From: Verrucomicrobiaceae bacterium
GTDB lineage: Bacteria > Verrucomicrobiota > Verrucomicrobiia > Verrucomicrobiales > V1-33
DNA: 61,639 nucleotides
Direction: 5' to 3'
NCBI GenBank assembly: GCA_027483175.1
Contig: JAIXVE010000068.1
Location: 1-61,639, forward strand
The notes below the pieces were generated by a model, which saw only the letters and a program-made list of their open reading frames with translations, had not been told where the DNA came from and did no database searches. Positions 18,308-27,519 of the stretch are shown here, piece by piece; position 1 is the stretch's first letter; every line of letters begins with the position of its first letter. The position numbers were made by a program, and so were the translations under genes.

Positions 18308-21300
18308 TCAGTTGCGGGTGACGGATTCGTCGAGGTTGAGGAGAATGTTAGCGGTGACGGTGTGGGCGGCGAGTTCTGCGGGGTCGAGCCCTTTGACGGG
18401 AGGCGAGCTGCCCTGACTGATGAGGGCGGCGGCGTCCTCCGGGTGCTGCTGGAAGGCGGCGAGACGGGCGGCGAGGCCTTTGGTGAGGGCGGCGAGTTCG
18501 GCGGCGTCGGGCTGGCGTGCGGTGACGGCGCGGAAGGCCCATGTGATGCGGGCTTCCGGGGTGGTGCCGCCGTCGGTGAGCATGCGTTCGGCAAGGCGGC
18601 GGGCGGCTTCGACCCATGTGACCTCGTTGAGCAGAGCGAGGGCCTGGAGAGGTGTGTTGGTGCGCGAGCGTTTGACCGTGCAGATTTCGCGGTTGGGCGT
18701 GTCGAAGAGGAGCATGGTGGGAGGCGCGGCGGTGCGTTTCCAGATGGTGTAGAGACTGCGGCGGTAGAGTCCTTCGCCGGAGTCGGCCTTGTAGTTGCGG
18801 AGGTCGCCGTAGACGGAGGTTTCGTCCCAGACGGCGGCGGGCATGTAGGGGCGAACGCTAGGGCCGCCGGTTTTGTCGACAAGGAGGCCGCTGATGGCGA
18901 GGGCCTGGTCGCGGAGGACCTCGGCGGCGAGGCGGAGGCGCGGGGCGCGGGCGAGCCAGCGGTTGTCAGGGTCGCGTTCGAGGAGATCCGGGGTGACTTT
19001 GGAATCCTGACGGTAGGCGGCGCTGGTGACCATGAGGCGGTGCATGGCTTTCATGTCCCAGCCGACGCGGACGAATTCGACGGCGAGCCAGTCGAGGAGG
19101 TCGGGGTGGGAAGGCCACTCGGCCTGGGAGCCGAAGTTTTCCGTGGTGCGGACGAGGCCCTGACCGAAGAAGCGTTCCCATGCGCGGTTGACCCAGACCC
19201 GAGCAGTTAGGGGGTGCTGACCGCTGACGAGCCAGCGGGCGAAGCCGAGGCGGTTGACGGGAGCGCCTTCGGGGAGGGGCGGGAGGACGGCGGGGAGGGC
19301 GCGGGGGACGGGGTCGCCGGGTTTGTCGTACTCGCCGCGTTTCAGGATGACGGCCTGACGGGGTTCCTTGCGCTCCTTGAAGATCATGGTGGTGACGAAG
19401 TTGTCCTGGAGGTCGGAGAGGGCCTTGCGGGCGGCGGCGAGGCGGTCTTCGGCGGCGCGGAGCGGGTGTTCGCCGTTTTCGAGGAAGTACTTGGCGAGGG
19501 CCTGCTTCTGCTGAGGCGAGCGAGTGGCCGCCGGGGTTTCGAGGGCGGTGCGGAGATTGGCGGGGATGGAGGCACCGTCGACGGTGATGGCGGCGGTGGG
19601 GAGAGAGGTGGTGCTGAGGCGGAAGCGGCCGACGTTGTGATCGCCGTGAGCGGAGCTGTGGCGGAGACGGATGCGGACGCGGGCACCTTCGGGGACGGCG
19701 ACGGGTTCGCAGGCGAAGAAGGCCTTGCGGGGGAGACGCTTGTCGGCGGCGTTGCCATCGACGGCCCAGCCTGACTGATTTTTCGGAGCGGCGGGGCGGC
19801 GCTTGCCTTTGACGGGCCGGGGCTGGTCCTTGACGATGGCGGTGACGGAGAAGCCGGGCTGTTCGTAGTCGGCACCGGCGCGGGTGAAGTCGGCGGCGAT
19901 CGGATCGTTGCCGGGGGCGGGGATGATTTCGGCTTCGACGCCGCTGAGGACGAAGTTGCCGTTGAAGCCGCGTCCGAGACTCTGGTTAGGGAGGGAGGCG
20001 TCCGGGAAGACCTCGATGAGGACGCCGGAGAACGTGCCGGGTGCGACCGGGGCCTCGATTTCGTAGGTGTCGTGCGGGGCATTGGTGCCGCCGGCGAGCC
20101 ATGAGCCGTCGGGCTGGCGAGTTAGGGTGGCGCCGCCGAGACTCTTTGCGGATTCGTTATCGAGGGATCGCCATGGTTGCGGGGAAGCGGCGAGGGTGGC
20201 GCGGAGGGATTCTTCCCATGGCGTCTGGAGGGCGGGAAGTTCCTTGCGCGCGGCGGCGGCGGCGTCCTGGGCGACGCGGACGCTGTTGTCGAGTTCCTTG
20301 AGCTTTGCTTCGTCTTCCGGGGCAGGGAGCGGGAGGACGGGCGGGGAATTGCCGCCGCCGCGGTTGCCGCCTTCGGCGTCGAGGACACCGCTTTCCTCAT
20401 TGGAATTGAACCATGCGAAGAATTGATAGAATTCCTTCTGGGAGATGGGGTCGTACTTGTGATCGTGGCAGCGGCAGCAATTGAGCGTGAGGGCCATCCA
20501 TGTGAGGCCGGTGGTTTCGACGCGGTCGATGACGGTTTCTGCGAACCATTCCTCGGCGATGCGGCCGCCTTCGCCATTGAGGCGTGTGTTGCGGTTGAAG
20601 CCGGTGGCGACTAGCTGATCGCGGGTGGGATCGGGGAGGAGATCGCCGGCGAGCTGCTGGATGGTGAACTGATCGAACGGGAGGTTGCGGTTGAAGGCAT
20701 TGATGACCCAGTCGCGCCACGGCCACATGGTGCGGGAGGAATCGGTCTGGAAGCCATTGCTGTCGGCATAGCGGGCGAGGTCGAGCCAGCGGGCGGCCAT
20801 GTGTTCGCCGTAGCGTGGGGAGGCGAGGAGACGGTCGACGAGTTTCTCGTAGGCGTCTGTTGCGGGGTCGTTGAGGAATACGTCGATTTCGGCTTGGGAA
20901 GGCGGGAGCCCGGTGAGGTCGAGGGTGACGCGGCGGATGAGGGATTCGCGCGAGGTCTCCGGGGAGAAGGCGAGGCCTTGTTTCTGGAGTGTGCGGAGGA
21001 GAAAGCCGTCGATGGGGTTGCGGCCGCCGGGAGGCGGGGATTCGGCGACTGGGGGGATGAAGGCCCAGTGGCCCTCGTAGGTGGCGCCTTCGGTGATCCA
21101 GTGGCGGAGGAGGTCGGCCTCGGCTGGGGTGACTGGCTTGTGGAGGTCGGAGGGCGGCATGAGGTCGTCCTCGTCGGTGGTGAGGACGCGGCGGAGGACC
21201 TCGCTGTTTTCGGGTTTCTGAAGGTCGATGCCCGGGTGGCCGGATTTGCCGCCTTTGATTGCGGCCTCGCGGAGGTCGAGGCGGAGGTCGGCTTTGCGTT

Positions 21301-21439
21301 CCTTTTCGTCGGGGCCGTGGCAATGGAAGCATTTGTCCGAGAGGACGGGCCGGATGTCGCGATTGAAGCGCACGGAGTCGGCTGCGGCGGCGGAGAGCGG
21401 CAGAACGAGCAGCAGGGAGACGAGAGGACGGGACGGCAT
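18308..21439 (-). CDS. DUF1549/DUF1553 protein with N-terminal cytochrome c-like domain, 1043 aa
   Basis: The ATG at 21439 gives a signal peptide (MPSRPLVSLLLVLPLSAAAA). A PSCyt1 domain with a haem motif (KCFHCHGPD) follows, then DUF1549 (SLIRRVTLDLTGLPPS, PRYGEHMAARWLDLARYADS) and a C-terminal DUF1553 (ARVWVNRAWERFFGQGLV, NTPLQALALLNE). A Gly/Pro-rich stretch and a region with carbohydrate-binding character lie between the two DUFs. The 3' neighbour seven bases away is its DUF1501 partner. The open frame extends upstream of 21439, but that part has no signal peptide and was left out. Confidence 0.92.
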   Translation of the reverse strand: MPSRPLVSLLLVLPLSAAAADSVRFNRDIRPVLSDKCFHCHGPDEKERKADLRLDLREAAIKGGKSGHPGIDLQKPENSEVLRRVLTTDEDDLMPPSDLHKPVTPAEADLLRHWITEGATYEGHWAFIPPVAESPPPGGRNPIDGFLLRTLQKQGLAFSPETSRESLIRRVTLDLTGLPPSQAEIDVFLNDPATDAYEKLVDRLLASPRYGEHMAARWLDLARYADSNGFQTDSSRTMWPWRDWVINAFNRNLPFDQFTIQQLAGDLLPDPTRDQLVATGFNRNTRLNGEGGRIAEEWFAETVIDRVETTGLTWMALTLNCCRCHDHKYDPISQKEFYQFFAWFNSNEESGVLDAEGGNRGGGNSPPVLPLPAPEDEAKLKELDNSVRVAQDAAAAARKELPALQTPWEESLRATLAASPQPWRSLDNESAKSLGGATLTRQPDGSWLAGGTNAPHDTYEIEAPVAPGTFSGVLIEVFPDASLPNQSLGRGFNGNFVLSGVEAEIIPAPGNDPIAADFTRAGADYEQPGFSVTAIVKDQPRPVKGKRRPAAPKNQSGWAVDGNAADKRLPRKAFFACEPVAVPEGARVRIRLRHSSAHGDHNVGRFRLSTTSLPTAAITVDGASIPANLRTALETPAATRSPQQKQALAKYFLENGEHPLRAAEDRLAAARKALSDLQDNFVTTMIFKERKEPRQAVILKRGEYDKPGDPVPRALPAVLPPLPEGAPVNRLGFARWLVSGQHPLTARVWVNRAWERFFGQGLVRTTENFGSQAEWPSHPDLLDWLAVEFVRVGWDMKAMHRLMVTSAAYRQDSKVTPDLLERDPDNRWLARAPRLRLAAEVLRDQALAISGLLVDKTGGPSVRPYMPAAVWDETSVYGDLRNYKADSGEGLYRRSLYTIWKRTAAPPTMLLFDTPNREICTVKRSRTNTPLQALALLNEVTWVEAARRLAERMLTDGGTTPEARITWAFRAVTARQPDAAELAALTKGLAARLAAFQQHPEDAAALISQGSSPPVKGLDPAELAAHTVTANILLNLDESVTRN

Positions 21440-21453
21440 GGTAAGAGAACGCG

Positions 21454-21472
21454 GAAGAATCACGGATTCTTC
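21454..21472. repeat. Inverted repeat upstream of DUF1549/DUF1553 gene
   Basis: GAAGAATC and GATTCTTC flank a three-base centre, 15 bases upstream of the start codon at 21439. This could be an operator or a 5' leader hairpin affecting translation of the gene. Confidence 0.4.
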
Positions 21473-22136
21473 ATCTGAGCGGGGCGATGGGCAACCGGTT
21501 CCGGGCGTGGTGTGGGGATGGGTGCCGAGGGATTGTGGGTGGCCGGTGGTGTCGCGGGGTGTCGCGCTGAACCACAAGGCAACGGGAAACGTGGTTGGGC
21601 GGGTGGCGACTGGTGCGGGTTTAGGAGCCCGTTGAGGAAAGGGGGCCGAGTGCGGATGGGATGCTTTTCTGGTCAGGAGAACGGCGGAATCCCGTGCGGG
21701 AAGGGGACTTGCCACAGTGCTGGGTTGCGCTTCGCGGCCCCGGGTGCGTGCGCGGCGATCAGAGCATCATCCAGCGGATGGGCGATCCGGTCAGCGTGAG
21801 GATGGAACACACGCGCGACTTGTTCGAAGGCCTCGATGGCGGCGAAGGTGCAGGGATTTCCGGATACGGTGGTACGACAAACACAGTTAGATGTCTGCGG
21901 TTTCATCCAGGAAGCGATTTATGCTGCATGGAGAGTTCCCCGAGACTTCAATCGGCTTGCGGGGATCTATCGGGCAGGTCATCTTCGATGCGGGTGGGCT
22001 GGTGAGTATCCAGACGGCCACCTCACAAAACTCTAACGCGCGACACGCCGTGAGTGGCAACCAGCGCCTACTTCCAATTCTGCGGATTGGCGTTTTTGGT
22101 TGCGGGTGACGGACGTTAATGTTATGGATAGAGAAC
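21473..22136. other. Gap with no supported gene
   Basis: No frame in this 660-base stretch has convincing coding features. A 77-codon minus-strand frame (21673-21906) contains HPLDDALIAAHA, faintly like the end of a PIN toxin domain, but the rest does not fit. The region lies at the border between the DUF1501 pair and a second accessory block and may hold decayed genes. Confidence 0.35.
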
Positions 22137-23279
22137 ATGAGCGAGCCCGAGATCATTCTTGAGGAGGTTTCACCCTACGGAAACCTGGAAGCGATTGTTG
22201 AGCAGGATGATCGAGTGGGTTACCTATACCTTCGTTCACCGGAGTCCGAGGAATTCGGTCTGAAGACATGCTGGATTCGCAATCTGGCAAAGGCGCCTGA
22301 CACGCTGGATGTCGAGGGGATGCGGGGGGGCTGTTCTCCGATGCTTCCTAAGGAATTCTGCCTGCATCCGGAGGGTCGGGAGAAGCTTGATCCGGTTCGT
22401 TTACGTATGGTGTGGTTTCCAGAGGGAGATGGAGTTGCCCTGATGGAAGATGGGGAAATGATAGCGGCGATTCCCTCCTGGAGCGGGTTCAAGGGCTTTT
22501 CCGGCTATGCTCGAGATTGCACGGGCCAGTCGTCGATGTGCTGGAAGCTCGATGATCCGACGGAATTCCACGCTCGTATTGAGCGAGCGGAACGGTTCTG
22601 GAGTCAATGGAATCATGAGGAATCTCCGTGGCCGAAGTATCGGGACACCTTCCTGAGAGCCTATGAGGCGGTGCTTGGCCCTCACTCCCGATATTTCGCG
22701 ATCGATGGGGGGCAGTGGCCACCGAAGGCGCTGGTTCGGTTTGATAGGACGGACTACACTTACCTTTTTACCATTGGCATCTCGATTCGCCCACAGCCTG
22801 CAGTCGAGCTGCATTGCGACGATCCAGCGGAGTTCAGGAGGTTCGAGTTTGCGGCGTGCTTTTCCCGCGACGTTGAGGATGAGACGATTTTCGGTCTTGC
22901 CCGCTATTTGTCAGGACAGTCGACCTTGCCATGGAATCAGTTCACATTCTTCGCGCATGGACATACGATCCGATGTGATGCGTTTGCCCGGGATGATTCC
23001 CTTCGTGGGTTCACGTCCGTTCTGCTGATTGACAGTCCGGCGGCAGCACCGGAACTGAATCCTCCCCGGATCGATGGCGAGAGGGTTTCGCTTCTCTGGA
23101 CAATTCCGATCACTTCCGAGGAGCAGGCGCTGGCCGAGCGAGACGGGAGCAGGACGATCATTGAGCATTTCCCGAGCGGATTGCCACTGCACGTGATTGG
23201 CCATCGAGCACCCATCATTGCGCCGCAGGGCGGTGGTGGACATGCGGAGACCCGTCGCGAGTCGGAAGGATCACCGTGA
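22137..23279 (+). CDS. SUFU (Suppressor of fused)-domain protein, 380 aa
   Basis: The C-terminal half has the bacterial SUFU-like pattern: LPWNQFTFFAHGHTI, then SVLLIDSPAAAPELN and VSLLWTIPITSEEQALAERDG with a final helix. The N-terminal half is a less defined alpha/beta region. No signal peptide. ATG 22119, 18 bases upstream, is an equally possible start. In bacteria SUFU domains are known mainly as immunity proteins of polymorphic toxins; no toxin gene is next to it here. GC content is lower than in the conserved blocks. Confidence 0.72.
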   Translation: MSEPEIILEEVSPYGNLEAIVEQDDRVGYLYLRSPESEEFGLKTCWIRNLAKAPDTLDVEGMRGGCSPMLPKEFCLHPEGREKLDPVRLRMVWFPEGDGVALMEDGEMIAAIPSWSGFKGFSGYARDCTGQSSMCWKLDDPTEFHARIERAERFWSQWNHEESPWPKYRDTFLRAYEAVLGPHSRYFAIDGGQWPPKALVRFDRTDYTYLFTIGISIRPQPAVELHCDDPAEFRRFEFAACFSRDVEDETIFGLARYLSGQSTLPWNQFTFFAHGHTIRCDAFARDDSLRGFTSVLLIDSPAAAPELNPPRIDGERVSLLWTIPITSEEQALAERDGSRTIIEHFPSGLPLHVIGHRAPIIAPQGGGGHAETRRESEGSP

Positions 23280-23367
23280 CTACGACCTTTAACCCAGTTG
23301 CGGTTCGCGGGCTTTTGGATTTGGGATTCCCTACCCGTGGTGGATGGTTTATGGGTTGTGTCCAGAT

Positions 23368-23841
23368 ATGAAGATCACCCCCAGCGACAAGAAGGCAGCA
23401 TCAATCGTGGTGGTTTTGGGAGGAGCCTTCATTTTCATTGGTGGCACCATTCCGCTATGTGCCCCGTTTTTGCGGGGTGACTATTGGTTGATCATTGTTT
23501 GTGGTCCCTTTGCGTTCCTTGCGTGGTGGATCGGGCGCACGCTGCTTGGCGCATATCTCAATTCAGCCTTTTCGACTACGGAGGTTGACCTTGAGGGGGA
23601 TCGACTAATCGTGCGTAATCGACCCTTTGGACGATCCTTCGATCTTGCCTACTCAGACATGCGTGCCGTCATGATTACCGATATTGTCAACCCCAAGACA
23701 TGCCTTGAGATCCTTATCACAGATCGGCTGCACAGGACTTACTCGGTCTGTTCTTTTCGGGAGATGTCAGTGCCCATCGAATCGCTTTACACCACAATCA
23801 AAACGAAGGCAGAACAAGCCGGAGCATCCATCGACGGGTAA
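23368..23841 (+). CDS. Membrane protein of unknown function, 157 aa
   Basis: Two transmembrane segments lie at about residues 13-35 and 42-62 (VVVLGGAFIFIGGTIPLC and WLIIVCGPFAFLAWWIG). A cytosolic beta-rich domain follows (TTEVDLEGDRLIVRNRPFGRSFDLAYSD), resembling small bacterial PH-like domains, and a C-terminal helix. An ATG eight codons upstream at 23344 is possible. Its composition is like the SUFU gene before it, so both may have arrived together. Confidence 0.6.
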   Translation: MKITPSDKKAASIVVVLGGAFIFIGGTIPLCAPFLRGDYWLIIVCGPFAFLAWWIGRTLLGAYLNSAFSTTEVDLEGDRLIVRNRPFGRSFDLAYSDMRAVMITDIVNPKTCLEILITDRLHRTYSVCSFREMSVPIESLYTTIKTKAEQAGASIDG

Positions 23842-23871
23842 CGTCCTGCTTTGAATCACCCCTGAATCCTT

Positions 23872-25413
23872 ATGCCAGTTCCTGTCAAATTCCCGGGCGT
23901 CTTCGTGGAGGAGCTGTCGGGTGGTGTAGGGGGCATCAGCGGGGTGGAGACGTCGGTTGCGGCGTTCATTGGGCGGGCGCTGCGGGGGCCTACGGACGGG
24001 GATGATGTGAGGGCGGGGGAGAAAGGGGACATTTTCAGCTGGGGCGACTATGAGAGGGTTTTCGGGGGATTGTGGAGGGAGAGTGCGATGAGTTATGCGG
24101 TGAGGGATTTCTTCGACAACGGAGGTCGAAGGGCCGTGATCATCCGGGTTTTTCATGCGGACGGGCCCAGTCGGGCGATGATTCGGGCGGGTACTGTTGA
24201 GCTGGTGGCTGCGTCGCCCGGTGCGTGGGGCAATCGGCTGACGGTGGAGATCGACCATGCGTCGGGCCTTGAGGATCCGGAGATGGACGGCGCGTTCTTC
24301 AACCTGACGGTCCGTGATACCGGGACGGGGATCATGGAACGCTTCACCAAGGTGACCCTTGTGGAGAACCATGTGAGGAGCCTGGACCGGGTGCTGGAAG
24401 CGGAATCGGATTTGGTGCGGGTGCGGTTGGGGTCGATGGGGGGTGAGAGGCCGGAGGCCACGGCGGGAGCGCTGGTGGTGGAAAGTCCGGTCAATGACGG
24501 GGCCGCGCTTGAGGAGGCGGACATGATAGGGAAGGCGGATGCGGGAACCGGGCTGTATGGGTTGAATAAGGTGGGTCTGGTGAACCTTGTCTGCGTGCCG
24601 CCGTACCTGCCTGGCGGAGAGGTGGATCTTTCGGTGCTCGCTGCGGCGGCGCGGATCTGTGTGGATCGCCGCGCCTTTCTGATCATTGATGCGCCGGTGG
24701 GCTGGACGAGTAGCGATGCTGCCACTCGCGGGGTGGGGTCGATCTGCGAGGCGCTTGGCGAGAATGGGCGGAATGCGGCGGTGTATTTCCCATGGCTATG
24801 CCAGCCCGATCCGTTGCGGGGCGGCGAGGTTGGTGTCTTTCCGCCGTGCGGTGCGGTGGCGGGCGTTTTTGCCAGGACGGATACGGTGCGTGGCGTGTGG
24901 AAAGCCCCTGCGGGTGTCGAGGCGGTGCTGAAGGGGGTGGGTTCGTTGAGCGTGCTGGTGGATGATCGGGAGAATGCCGTGCTCAATCCGCTGGGCGTGA
25001 ACTGTCTCCGTGTGCTGCCGAGAACTGGGCCCGTGGTGTGGGGGTCGCGCACGCTGCGGGGAGCGGATGCCTTGGGGGATTCGACGTGGAGATATGTCCC
25101 GGTGCGGCGGCTGGCCCTGTACATTGAGGAGAGCGTGATGCGGGCCACGCGATGGGCGGTGTTTGAGCCCAACGATGAGCGGCTCTGGGAGCGGTTGAGA
25201 GTTGACATCAACGCCATCTTCCAAGGGCTGTTCCGGCAGGGGGCGTTTGCCGGCAGCACCGCTACGGAGGCGTACTTTCTGCGCTGTGATGCCACCACGA
25301 CGACGCCTGCTGACGTGGCTATGGGATTGGTTAAGGTTCAGGTTGGCTTTGCGCCGTTGAAGCCTGCGGAGTTTGTGGTTCTCGAGTTTCAGATCGTGGC
25401 CGGGCAGGCATGA
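23872..25413 (+). CDS. Contractile tail sheath protein, 513 aa
   Basis: The N-terminus (KFPGVFVEELSGGVGGISGV followed by TSVAAFIGRALRGP) and the segment YERVFGGLWRESAMSYAVRD match phage and contractile-injection-system tail sheath proteins. The C-terminus is complete (RRLALYIEESVMRATRWAVF, then LWERLRVDINAIF and VQVGFAPLKPAEFVV). Sheath subunits assemble around an inner tube and contract to drive it through a membrane. No tube, baseplate, spike or terminase gene lies on either side, so this is a solitary gene. It starts 30 bases after the previous gene. Confidence 0.9.
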   Translation: MPVPVKFPGVFVEELSGGVGGISGVETSVAAFIGRALRGPTDGDDVRAGEKGDIFSWGDYERVFGGLWRESAMSYAVRDFFDNGGRRAVIIRVFHADGPSRAMIRAGTVELVAASPGAWGNRLTVEIDHASGLEDPEMDGAFFNLTVRDTGTGIMERFTKVTLVENHVRSLDRVLEAESDLVRVRLGSMGGERPEATAGALVVESPVNDGAALEEADMIGKADAGTGLYGLNKVGLVNLVCVPPYLPGGEVDLSVLAAAARICVDRRAFLIIDAPVGWTSSDAATRGVGSICEALGENGRNAAVYFPWLCQPDPLRGGEVGVFPPCGAVAGVFARTDTVRGVWKAPAGVEAVLKGVGSLSVLVDDRENAVLNPLGVNCLRVLPRTGPVVWGSRTLRGADALGDSTWRYVPVRRLALYIEESVMRATRWAVFEPNDERLWERLRVDINAIFQGLFRQGAFAGSTATEAYFLRCDATTTTPADVAMGLVKVQVGFAPLKPAEFVVLEFQIVAGQA

Positions 25414-25670
25414 TGCGCTGGTTCATGGGACTGGTCTCCAGAGCAAGGGAACGGTCAGTGAGTGTGGTGGCATGGCTGGAAGGTGGTGCAAAATGGGTTG
25501 AGGGAAGCTGATGGCGGCGGTATCTCTTGCTGTCCGTTGGGAATCAGCTATTGCTGGCTGGTGTCAAGGCACGCCATGGACCATCGCCTGAAACGATCAT
25601 GTGGCGGGCGGGAATGGGGCGTGGGAGCTTCGTGTGAGGGGGCGGTTGCGCGGGTGGGGGTTTAGAGTTA

Positions 25671-26123
25671 ATGGGTGTAGTTGTTGTGAAGATATCAAGC
25701 TCTGGATACAAGATCGCGCAGCGGGTGCTGCTGTACGGGTTCTTTGGTTGGGCGGTCTGGTCGCTGGCGCACGCGTATGTGATGGTCCGGGAGGAGAGGG
25801 TGAATACTCGCCTTTCGATGCGGATGTCTAATGGCGAGCACGAGGTGGTGGTGGCGCTGCCGGCTGGGCGCTACCGGATTCACTTCACTGCGAACCCAAA
25901 TGTCGGTGTCGGGTTCAGCGGGGGACGTGATCGGGTGCTTCCGGCGGCAATCACGACGAAGGTGGTGCGGGCGGATGGGGGTTTGATCGTGACGCCGACG
26001 ACAATGGAGGCCGTGAGTTTTTCGATCGAAGGCGATGATGTATTCAAGCCGGTGCGGATGTTTGTCAGCATCACGATGGCGCAGGAGTCCACGGTTTACA
26101 TGAATCTGGGTCCGGTATTGTGA
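25671..26123 (+). CDS. Membrane-anchored hypothetical protein, 150 aa
   Basis: One transmembrane helix is visible at about residues 19-38 (VLLYGFFGWAVWSLAHAYVM). The extracytoplasmic part is beta-rich (EVVVALPAGRYRIHFTANPN, TPTTMEAVSFSIEGDD). It looks like a single beta-sandwich domain on a membrane anchor. No family recognised. It is 257 bases from the tail sheath gene, so a link to it is uncertain. Confidence 0.6.
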   Translation: MGVVVVKISSSGYKIAQRVLLYGFFGWAVWSLAHAYVMVREERVNTRLSMRMSNGEHEVVVALPAGRYRIHFTANPNVGVGFSGGRDRVLPAAITTKVVRADGGLIVTPTTMEAVSFSIEGDDVFKPVRMFVSITMAQESTVYMNLGPVL

Positions 26124-26364
26124 TGAGGACGGGCAACGAGTGCACGAGTTCATGAACAGAGGATACCATGCCGGGGAGGGTGGGCGGGTTCTGATGTACG
26201 GTGCTGGCGGGGGAGTGCGGGGGGGAATTTGAGATGGGGCGTGTTGGGAGGGATTGGATTGGGGAGGGGTGGGTACGAAGGGACGTGGAGGGTCTTGAAC
26301 CACGAATTTCCCGAATGGACACGAATGGTCTCGGGCGGGAGGGGCTAGGAGGGGTCGTGGGGAT

Positions 26365-26642
26365 AGGGGTGTGGCGTTCCCCGAGGCGATGGCCCGGGCG
26401 AGGTTAGGGCGCCCCTTCAGGGCTCTGGGTATGGGGTGGGATGGACCCAGGGCGTTGCCCTGGGCTGCGTTAGGGTGCGCCTTTGGCGCGTTCCTGTTGG
26501 GAGAGGGGTGTGGCGTTCCCCGAGGCGATGGCCGGGAGAAATTAGGGCGCCCCTTCAGGGCTTGGGGTATGGGGGTGGGATGGACCCAGGGCGATGCCCT
26601 GGGCTGCGTTAGGGTGCGCCTTTGGCGCGTTCCTGTTGGGAG
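26365..26642. repeat. Two tandem copies of a 139-bp three-hairpin element
   Basis: Positions 26365-26503 and 26504-26642 are nearly identical. Each unit carries, in order, a GCCC-CTTCA-GGGC hairpin, a strong CCCAGGGC/GCCCTGGG hairpin (26446-26464 and 26585-26603; loops GTT and GAT), and a GCGCC-TTT-GGCGC hairpin (26477-26489 in copy one). A related element with other stem bases is at 41764-41850. The unit is not coding in any convincing frame. The near-identity suggests recent duplication. Confidence 0.75.
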
Positions 26643-26765
26643 AGGGGCGTGTTGGGAGGGGGCGTGTGCGGAGAGGGGCGTGTTGGGAGGGCGGGTAGGC
26701 GTGCACCGCACGCAGGGAGAGCTGGGATGCTCACAGCAGTCCAGAGCCTGCGGCTAGCTTGTTCG
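26643..26765. repeat. G-rich connector and dispersed repeat, family B, copy 1
   Basis: A G-rich connector (GGGCGTGTTGGGAGGGGGCG-like) leads into a ~70-base element at about 26693-26765 with hairpin GCGTGC-ACC-GCACGC (26699-26713), a CAGCAGTCCAGAGCC core and AGCC-TGC-GGCT (26745-26755), then TAGCTTGTTCGGAGAGGG. Two more copies lie at 42002-42075 and 42102-42175. Confidence 0.7.
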
Positions 26766-26788
26766 GAGAGGGCGTGAATAGAGAGGGG

Positions 26789-27508
26789 TTATTTCTCGGC
26801 GTAGTAGCAGGCGAAGACGCTGTTGCGGTGGAGGACGTCGGATTGGCGGAAGCCGGAGGAGTGGGCGAGGGAGAGTTGGTAGGCGAGGGAGCGGGGGGAG
26901 TCTTCTTTGTCGATGTAGTCGAAGACTTTCTGGCGGTATTCGGGGCCGCCGAGGGATTCGAGGTAGGTGCCGTAGCGCTGCCACATGAGGTTCTGGATGG
27001 CTGGGGAGTCGAAGCAGGTGAGGTCGGCGACGTAGAGGCGGCCGCCTGGTTTGAGCCATGCGTGGAGGTTGCGGAAGACGGACTGCCAGTCGTGGTCGTC
27101 TCTGAGGTGATGGAGGACAGCGCCTGCGAGGATGATGTCGAAGGAGTTGTCAGGGAAGGAGAGGTTGCGGAGGTCGGAGTGGAAGGTCTGGAGGGAGGAG
27201 ATGCCGGCGTGGTGGAGGCGTTCGGAGGCTCGGGTGAGCATGGGGAGGCTGAGGTCGACGAGGGAGCAGTGGAGTGGGGAGACTTCCTTGAGGACGCGGA
27301 GGGTGAAGTTGCCAGCGCCGCAGCCGAGGTCGAGTAGGTGTGATCCTGCGGTTAGGTGGGTGGCGGCGGCGGCGGCGACGAGGTCGAGGACGAGGGGAGC
27401 ATCGATGGTGGCCTGCTGACCGGATTCGAGCTGGCTGAAGCGCTCGACGTCGTGGTCGAAGCGGGTGCGGATTTCGTCGGTGGAGGATTTGGCGGAGAGC
27501 GGGGTCAT
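26789..27508 (-). CDS. Class I SAM-dependent methyltransferase, 239 aa
   Basis: Motif I is HLLDLGCGAGNFTLRVL at about residue 57. It is followed by SLVDLSLPML (acidic residue for SAM ribose), NSFDIILAGAVLHHL and LKPGGRLYVADL. This is the Methyltransf_11/25 type that methylates small molecules or lipids; the substrate cannot be told. The N-terminus (IRTRFDHDVERFSQLESGQQ) resembles ubiquinone/menaquinone-like enzymes. It ends a run of minus-strand genes, 11 bases after the EcsC gene, so probably in one operon. Confidence 0.85.
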   Translation of the reverse strand: MTPLSAKSSTDEIRTRFDHDVERFSQLESGQQATIDAPLVLDLVAAAAATHLTAGSHLLDLGCGAGNFTLRVLKEVSPLHCSLVDLSLPMLTRASERLHHAGISSLQTFHSDLRNLSFPDNSFDIILAGAVLHHLRDDHDWQSVFRNLHAWLKPGGRLYVADLTCFDSPAIQNLMWQRYGTYLESLGGPEYRQKVFDYIDKEDSPRSLAYQLSLAHSSGFRQSDVLHRNSVFACYYAEK

Positions 27509-27519
27509 GGGGGGATGTT

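Noticed and set aside
16555-18321. 588-codon plus-strand open frame
   Set aside because: It lies antisense to the DUF1501 gene and has a skewed Gly/Glu/Val composition caused by the GC-rich codon bias of the real gene.
21673-21906. Possible PIN-toxin fragment on the minus strand
   Set aside because: Only HPLDDALIAAHA resembles the family; acidic residues and downstream sequence do not fit.
26371-26757. 128-codon open frame over the repeat units
   Set aside because: The frame runs through hairpin repeats and repeats itself with them; no coding signature.
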